From Porticoccaceae bacterium (GTDB lineage Bacteria > Pseudomonadota > Gammaproteobacteria > Pseudomonadales > Porticoccaceae), in contig JALNZZ010000124.1 in assembly GCA_023229065.1 (NCBI GenBank), positions 1 through 6,133 of the forward strand: DNA of 6,133 bases. Reading direction: 5' to 3'. The notes under the pieces are model-generated. The model was not told the origin of the DNA and ran no database searches. It worked only from the letters and a program-made list of their open reading frames with translations. Made by a program: the position numbers and the translations under genes. Positions within the stretch are counted from its first letter, which is position 1, and each line of letters opens with the position of its first letter. Of this stretch, positions 4,727-6,133 are shown piece after piece.

Positions 4727-6093
4727 ATTAACTTGCTGTAGAGGCCAAAAAGAAAAATTCCCCCAATAGCCACTGGTGCCACATAACGCAACAGCCAGTA
4801 CCAGAGAGCCAAAAGACGCGGTGCCCGATCGCCAAGGGCTGCCGTCGCGACCTCCTTCCTCATTACCCAACCGGCAAAAATCGCAATAAACATGCCGGTC
4901 AAAGGCAGCAATATGCTAGCTGTGAGGAAGTCGAGAACATCAAAAAAAGTACTGTCGCCAAGAGTGTAATCCTGCCACAGGTTGAAGGATAGTACGGTGC
5001 CGATTCCCAGCACCCAAGCAATGCCCCCCAACAGCAGATTGGCAGTTATACGGTTAAAGCGATGCGTTTCAATCAGCCAGGCCACACCGGGCTCAATCAG
5101 AGATATAGATGAACTCCAGGCGGCCAAGGCCACCAGCATAAAAAACAAGACACCAAACAACAAACCACCCGACATATTGCCAAAGACAACCGGCAAGGTC
5201 TGAAACATCAAACTCGGGCCGGCGTCTGGAGCCAGCCCAGGAACAGCAAATACCATGGAGAAAATTGCCAGCCCCATCATCAACGCTACCAGGGTATCAA
5301 AAAAAGCTATGGTCACCACCGACTTACCGATCGGCGCATCCTCGGGCATGTAAGCGCCATAGGCCATAATCGCCCCCATCCCGAGGCTAAGGCTAAAAAA
5401 TGCGTGACCCAGCGCCTCCAACACACCTTTCCATGTCAACCCATCAAAGCGAAAGCTGAACATAAAATCCAGTCCAGCGGCAAAGTTTCCGCTGTCAGCC
5501 CCGTAGAGGAGCAACACAACCAGTAGCAGGAACAGCAAGGGCATCATAGTCCTCACCGCCACACCTAGACCGTGGGTAACCCCACCAATCACCACCCCCA
5601 TGGTCAATAGAATAAAGACCGTATGCAACGCCATCAGTCGCTTTGGGTCTGCCAGTAAGCCGGCAAAACGCATCGCTGAGTCACGACCGCTAGCTCCCTG
5701 CAAGGCGCCACCAGCCATCTCACCGATATAGTGCAGCGCCCAGCCAGCAATGACGGAGTAGTAAGACAGGATAAGCACCCCCACCACCATCCCCACCCAG
5801 CCGACAGCACTCCAGGCGCGATGCCCACCCGCCTCTTCCGCCAGGTGACGCATCGTGTTGATAGGACTCATACCACCCTTACGCCCCAGCATCACCTCGG
5901 CCATCATCACCGGCACCCCCACCAACAGAATGCACACCAGATAGATAAGCACGAAGGCCCCGCCGCCATTTTCACCGGCGATATAGGGAAATTTCCAGAT
6001 GTTGCCGAGCCCTACAGCAGAGCCTGTCGCCGCAAGAATAAAGGTCCAGCGGCTCGACCAGGTCCCGTGGAGGCGCCGGTTTGAATCATTCAC
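4723..6093 (-). CDS. Sodium-dependent transporter, SNF/NSS (LeuT-like) family
   Basis: This inner-membrane protein (456 residues) belongs to the sodium:neurotransmitter symporter family. These proteins import amino acids or related amines with Na+; the substrate here is not deducible. About 11 hydrophobic helices can be counted, the short form seen in bacterial MhsT-type members. Helix 1 has the unwound-region motif AVGLGNIWKFPY (26-37), followed by ENGGGAF (41-47). By alignment from memory to LeuT, Tyr112 in SYYS matches the substrate-site Tyr108. Ala324, Ser327 and Ser328 in AAWSSSIS match the Na2 ligands. Lys34 and Asp388 match the outer gate Arg30-Asp404, with Lys replacing Arg. The start is GTG at 6093, with GGGA 8 bases upstream. 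An out-of-frame ATG at 6107 opens only a five-codon frame and is ignored. It is first in the operon with ratA and rnfH. No frameshift or truncation is visible. Confidence 0.93.
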   Translation of the reverse strand: MNDSNRRLHGTWSSRWTFILAATGSAVGLGNIWKFPYIAGENGGGAFVLIYLVCILLVGVPVMMAEVMLGRKGGMSPINTMRHLAEEAGGHRAWSAVGWVGMVVGVLILSYYSVIAGWALHYIGEMAGGALQGASGRDSAMRFAGLLADPKRLMALHTVFILLTMGVVIGGVTHGLGVAVRTMMPLLFLLLVVLLLYGADSGNFAAGLDFMFSFRFDGLTWKGVLEALGHAFFSLSLGMGAIMAYGAYMPEDAPIGKSVVTIAFFDTLVALMMGLAIFSMVFAVPGLAPDAGPSLMFQTLPVVFGNMSGGLLFGVLFFMLVALAAWSSSISLIEPGVAWLIETHRFNRITANLLLGGIAWVLGIGTVLSFNLWQDYTLGDSTFFDVLDFLTASILLPLTGMFIAIFAGWVMRKEVATAALGDRAPRLLALWYWLLRYVAPVAIGGIFLFGLYSKLI

Positions 6094-6118
6094 GGCTCAG
6101 TTCCCATAATTTTTGCCG

Positions 6119-6124
6119 ATTGTA
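6119..6124 (-). promoter_or_regulatory. Possible -10 element of the transporter-ratA-rnfH operon
   Basis: TACAAT (6124-6119, minus strand; five of six to TATAAT) would place a start near 6112, about 19 bases ahead of the transporter GTG. Its -35 partner would lie beyond the right edge of the window, so the call cannot be completed. Confidence 0.3.
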
Positions 6125-6133
6125 CCCCGCAAC

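Noticed and set aside
4727..4870. N-terminal extension of RatA from 4870
   Set aside because: It is a second frame inside the transporter's C-terminal helix; RatA begins at ATG 4726 by comparison with E. coli.
5731..6084. Plus-strand frame of 117 codons opposite the transporter, His/Pro/Thr-rich
   Set aside because: The composition is the antisense of hydrophobic membrane helices; there is no ribosome site or family match.

Overview
This window looks like a core-genome segment of a gammaproteobacterium. It carries seven complete genes and one partial gene: dnaK (5' part), grpE, recN, fur, bamE, rnfH, ratA and a sodium:neurotransmitter-symporter (SNF) family transporter. The grpE/recN/fur/bamE/rnfH/ratA neighbourhood is a known gammaproteobacterial arrangement, similar to the Pseudomonas recN-fur-omlA-rnfH-ratA-smpB block. 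The Fur sequence is close to the Pseudomonas type, with a single Cys in the metal-binding region. An SNF transporter next to ratA suggests a marine lineage of the Cellvibrionales/Halieaceae kind. That placement is inference and I could not test it.

Layout. Positions 1-1013 (minus strand) hold the heat-shock pair grpE then dnaK; dnaK runs off the left edge. A sigma-32-type promoter lies upstream of grpE and a second, weaker one lies in the grpE-dnaK gap. The 241-base divergent gap 1014-1254 holds the grpE promoter, a CTGCAC/GTGCAG palindrome and a candidate sigma-70 promoter for recN. recN (plus, 1255-2943) converges on fur (minus, 3031-3447), with a GC-rich hairpin at the junction. fur and bamE (plus, 3516-3869) are divergent over 68 bases with overlapping -10-like hexamers. 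bamE converges on a minus-strand operon made of the SNF transporter (6093 to 4723), ratA (4726 to 4286) and rnfH (4229 to 3900). The transporter stop and the ratA start share an ATGA overlap.

How the genes work together. DnaK and GrpE are the Hsp70 chaperone and its nucleotide exchange factor. RecN is a cohesin-like ATPase of double-strand-break repair. Fur is the iron-responsive regulator. BamE is a lipoprotein of the outer-membrane beta-barrel assembly machine. RatA is a START/Coq10-type protein and RnfH a small ubiquitin-fold partner, usually encoded side by side. The transporter is likely an Na+-coupled amino-acid symporter.

I see no tRNA, rRNA, CRISPR array, insertion sequence, phage gene or broken gene. 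No gene-free stretch exceeds 300 bases. I do not see a previously undescribed system. The points worth a second look are regulatory: paired sigma-32-like promoters, the grpE start site, the recN-grpE palindrome, the fur leader, and the coupling of the transporter to ratA.
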